Below, one piece after another: positions 61,999 through 64,000 of a stretch of DNA of 64,000 nucleotides. The notes beneath the pieces are model-generated. The model saw nothing but the letters and a program-made list of their open reading frames with translations, ran no database searches and was not told where the DNA came from. Position 1 is the stretch's first letter. Every line of letters starts with the position of its first letter. The stretch comes from Gluconobacter sphaericus NBRC 12467. Lineage in GTDB: Bacteria; Pseudomonadota; Alphaproteobacteria; Acetobacterales; Acetobacteraceae. Location: contig NZ_BJMK01000001.1 in the NCBI RefSeq assembly GCF_006539125.1, positions 248,001 to 312,000 of the forward strand. Direction: 5' to 3'. Position numbers and translations under genes: made by a program.

Positions 61999-62843
61999 GT
62001 GCCTCTTCTAGATGGTCTGACCTGCGCCTGCGCCTGCTGTCCGCTGCGGTCCTGATCCCGATTGCGGCCTTCTGCATCTGGCAGGGTGGTCCGGTCTATG
62101 ATGCTCTGATCCTGCTGGCGATGTTTGGTCTGGCCTGGGAAGGCGAAACCCTCATCCGCCAGCCCCTCAAGACATGGCGCGGCTGCCTTCTGTTGGCCTG
62201 GCCCGTCATCGCCGGTTTCGCGGCGCTGAAAGGGGAGTGGAGCGCAGCTTTCTGGATGATCTGGCCAACCCTGATTTTCGGCTTTCCGGCCAGCGTTCCC
62301 GTCGTTGTTGCCATCATCGGGGGGCTGTCGCTCCTGTGGCTGAGACACCTGCCGCTTGGTATGGCGTCAGTTCTGTTCGTCATCTCCGTCGTGGTCGCGA
62401 GCGACAGTTTTGCCTATCTGGCCGGTCGTATTTTCGGCGGCCCCAAGCTGGCGCCTTCGATTTCACCGGGCAAGACACGCTCTGGCGCAATCGGTGGCCT
62501 CGTTGGTTCGGCGCTTGCCGGTGGCCTGGTCGCTTGGCTGACTGTGCCGGGCACCCAACTCGGTGGTCTGCTATGTGGCGCTATCCTTAGCGTATTTTCC
62601 CAGAGCGGAGACCTTCTGGAAAGCGCCGCCAAGCGTCGTCTCGGCGTCAAGGATTCAGGTCGTCTGATCCCTGGACATGGCGGTCTTCTGGACCGCTTTG
62701 ACGGTCTTCTCGCGGCAGCGCCTGCCGCGGCACTGCTTTCGCTCGCGGTTGCCGCGCAGCCTTTCTGGTCCATCCTGCCTGCAGATCTGACAGGCGGTTC
62801 TGTACATCCACCCATTCTTCAGGGGAGTTCTTCTCATGACTGA
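61995..62843 (+). CDS. cdsA: Phosphatidate cytidylyltransferase
   Basis: 282 residues with about seven membrane helices. The family signature near the C-terminus is SGDLLESAAKRRLGVKDSGRLIPGHGGLLDRFDGLL (here as the parts SGDLLESAAKRRLGVKDSG and IPGHGGLLDRFDG). It makes CDP-diacylglycerol for phospholipids. The start overlaps uppS by 4 bases and the stop overlaps dxr by 8, so this is one coupled unit. Confidence 0.96.
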   Translation: MSASSRWSDLRLRLLSAAVLIPIAAFCIWQGGPVYDALILLAMFGLAWEGETLIRQPLKTWRGCLLLAWPVIAGFAALKGEWSAAFWMIWPTLIFGFPASVPVVVAIIGGLSLLWLRHLPLGMASVLFVISVVVASDSFAYLAGRIFGGPKLAPSISPGKTRSGAIGGLVGSALAGGLVAWLTVPGTQLGGLLCGAILSVFSQSGDLLESAAKRRLGVKDSGRLIPGHGGLLDRFDGLLAAAPAAALLSLAVAAQPFWSILPADLTGGSVHPPILQGSSSHD

Positions 62844-64000
62844 CGGTTCTGCGGGCCAAACACGCCGCCGCATTACGGTGCTCGGCAGCACTGGCAGTAT
62901 CGGAACTTCGACGGTCGATCTTCTTGCCCGGATTCCTGATGAGATCGAGGTGCGGGCTCTGGTCGGCGGCTGCAACGCCGCGCTGCTGGCCGAGCAGGCG
63001 CGTCGTCTGAACGCCGAAGTCGCCGTCATTCATGACGAGAGCCGTCACGAAGAGCTGAAATCTTGCCTCGCTGGGACGGGCATCCGGACCGCGGCTGGTC
63101 GTCAGGCCGTCATTGAGGCTGGCGCTATGGAAGCCGACTGGACCATGGCAGCCATTACGGGTGCTGCGGGCCTCGAACCTACGCTCGCGGCTACCCGCAA
63201 CGGTCATGCCGTGGCGCTTGCGAATAAGGAAGCGTTGGTTTGCGCCGGTGATGTCATGCTGCGCGCCGTTGCTGAAGCGGGTGCGACGCTGCTACCAGTC
63301 GATTCGGAACACAATGCTATCGCCCAGTCTCTGGGCGCCTGTGACATGGACAGCGTCGAGAAGATCATTCTGACGGCTTCGGGCGGACCGTTTCGCAAAT
63401 CCTCGATTGAGGAAATGCGTGCCGCCACGCCAGAAAAGGCTCTGAAGCATCCGACTTGGACGATGGGGGCGAAGATCACGATCGATTCCGCCTCCATGGC
63501 GAACAAAGGTTTGGAAGTCATCGAGGCAGCCCGTCTTTTTGGCCTGACCGAAGACCGGATCGATGTTCTGGTTCATCCCCAGTCGGTTGTGCACGGACTG
63601 GTGCAGTTCCGCGACGGCAGCCTCGTTTCCCAGATGGGCTCTGCTGATATGCGTATTCCCATCGCCCACACACTCGCCTGGCCGAAGCGCATGGTGACAC
63701 CCTGCGAGCGTCTTGATCTTGCCGCCTACGGGCGTCTGGAGTTCGAGGCGCCGGATGAAGTGCGCTTCACTCCCTTGTGTCTTGCCCGTCAGGTTCTCCG
63801 AGCCGGTGGTGCGGCACCAGCCGTTTTCTCCGCTGCGAACGAAGTTGCCGTTGATGCTTTCTTAAACAGACGCATCGGCTTCCTCGGTATCGGTGAGACA
63901 ATCGACGCTGCGCTGCAGGCCATGGATGAAAATCCGGAACTCAATACCCTCGATGACGTGCTGCACTGGGACGCGCGGGGCAGGGCCCTCGCCGAAGCCT
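62836..64000 (+). CDS. dxr: 1-deoxy-D-xylulose 5-phosphate reductoisomerase, 3' end outside window
   Basis: 388 codons visible. First committed enzyme of the MEP isoprenoid pathway, using NADPH. ITVLGSTGSIGTSTVDLL is the NADPH-binding start. ALANKEALVCAGD, LPVDSEHNAIAQSL, LTASGGPFR and HPTWTMGAKITIDSASMANKGLEVIEA (in two pieces) carry the metal and substrate residues. It starts within the cdsA end (AGGGGAG upstream) and runs off the window. It supplies the isoprenoid precursors that UppS uses. Confidence 0.96.
   Translation, partial: MTDGSAGQTRRRITVLGSTGSIGTSTVDLLARIPDEIEVRALVGGCNAALLAEQARRLNAEVAVIHDESRHEELKSCLAGTGIRTAAGRQAVIEAGAMEADWTMAAITGAAGLEPTLAATRNGHAVALANKEALVCAGDVMLRAVAEAGATLLPVDSEHNAIAQSLGACDMDSVEKIILTASGGPFRKSSIEEMRAATPEKALKHPTWTMGAKITIDSASMANKGLEVIEAARLFGLTEDRIDVLVHPQSVVHGLVQFRDGSLVSQMGSADMRIPIAHTLAWPKRMVTPCERLDLAAYGRLEFEAPDEVRFTPLCLARQVLRAGGAAPAVFSAANEVAVDAFLNRRIGFLGIGETIDAALQAMDENPELNTLDDVLHWDARGRALAEA

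Overview
The window reads as a piece of chromosome from an acetic acid bacterium (Alphaproteobacteria, Acetobacteraceae), most likely Gluconobacter or a close relative. This rests on recognising protein families and gene order, not on a search. Pointers are the dense GC-rich coding, the alphaproteobacterial blocks tatB-tatC-serS, rpoZ-rel-acpS-lepB-rnc-era and pyrH-frr-uppS-cdsA-dxr, a fused shikimate kinase/dehydroquinate synthase, a class II DAHP synthase and a gluconolactonase-type SMP-30 protein. I see no rRNA, tRNA, CRISPR array, prophage or biosynthetic cluster. Almost everything is core genome.

Layout. 1-4.1 kb: Tat export (tatB partial, tatC), serS, a two-domain lipoprotein and a lone XRE regulator. 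4.2-12.6 kb: SUV3-like RNA helicase (minus), ferredoxin-NADP reductase and glutathione reductase (redox pair), a FUSC efflux protein, an alpha/beta hydrolase and a small secreted protein. 12.7-18 kb: alkB, then an overlapping unit of DAHP synthase, nicotinate phosphoribosyltransferase and an acidic unknown, then gltX. 18-22 kb (minus): tight operon cysS-trmJ-KirBac channel-aldose-epimerase-like. 22-25.3 kb: MATE and MFS exporters overlapping tail to tail, and a BON-LysM protein. 25.6-28 kb: rpsD with a long leader, and prfC. 28-36.2 kb (minus): alaS, carbonic anhydrase, secreted EEP-fold protein, atypical Nudix protein and mtnK; also GtrA and OmpA-like proteins. 36.5-44.6 kb: aroKB fusion, xerD, accA, a CinA-like protein, gluconolactonase-like, a GNAT-MutT fusion and a Rieske oxygenase divergent from a TonB receptor. 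47.5-52.1 kb: DUF815 ATPase, yajC, sodB, a beta-hydroxyacid dehydrogenase, and msrP-msrQ. 52.1-53.9 kb: an IS481-type remnant, then a degenerate uracil-glycosylase-like gene overlapping a NYN nuclease gene. 54-64 kb: the rpoZ-rel-acpS-lepB-rnc-era and pyrH-frr-uppS-cdsA-dxr housekeeping blocks. dxr is cut by the window end.

How they fit together. TatBC would export the Tat-signalled molybdoenzyme MsrP, which MsrQ feeds with electrons for repair of oxidised periplasmic proteins. Fpr, Gor, SodB and AlkB add redox and damage defence, which suits a strictly oxidative organism. DAHP synthase and AroKB supply three early shikimate steps. uppS, dxr and cdsA serve isoprenoid, cell-wall carrier and phospholipid synthesis.

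No obvious new multi-gene system is visible. The spots most worth a second look are: the CTAG palindrome that ends two convergent genes and was the target of an IS481-like insertion; the NYN nuclease/dead-UDG-like pair; the NUDT22-like atypical Nudix protein overlapping mtnK; a hairpin whose 3' arm carries the ribosome binding site of the hydrolase gene; and the Rieske/TonB-receptor divergent pair around a near-palindrome.
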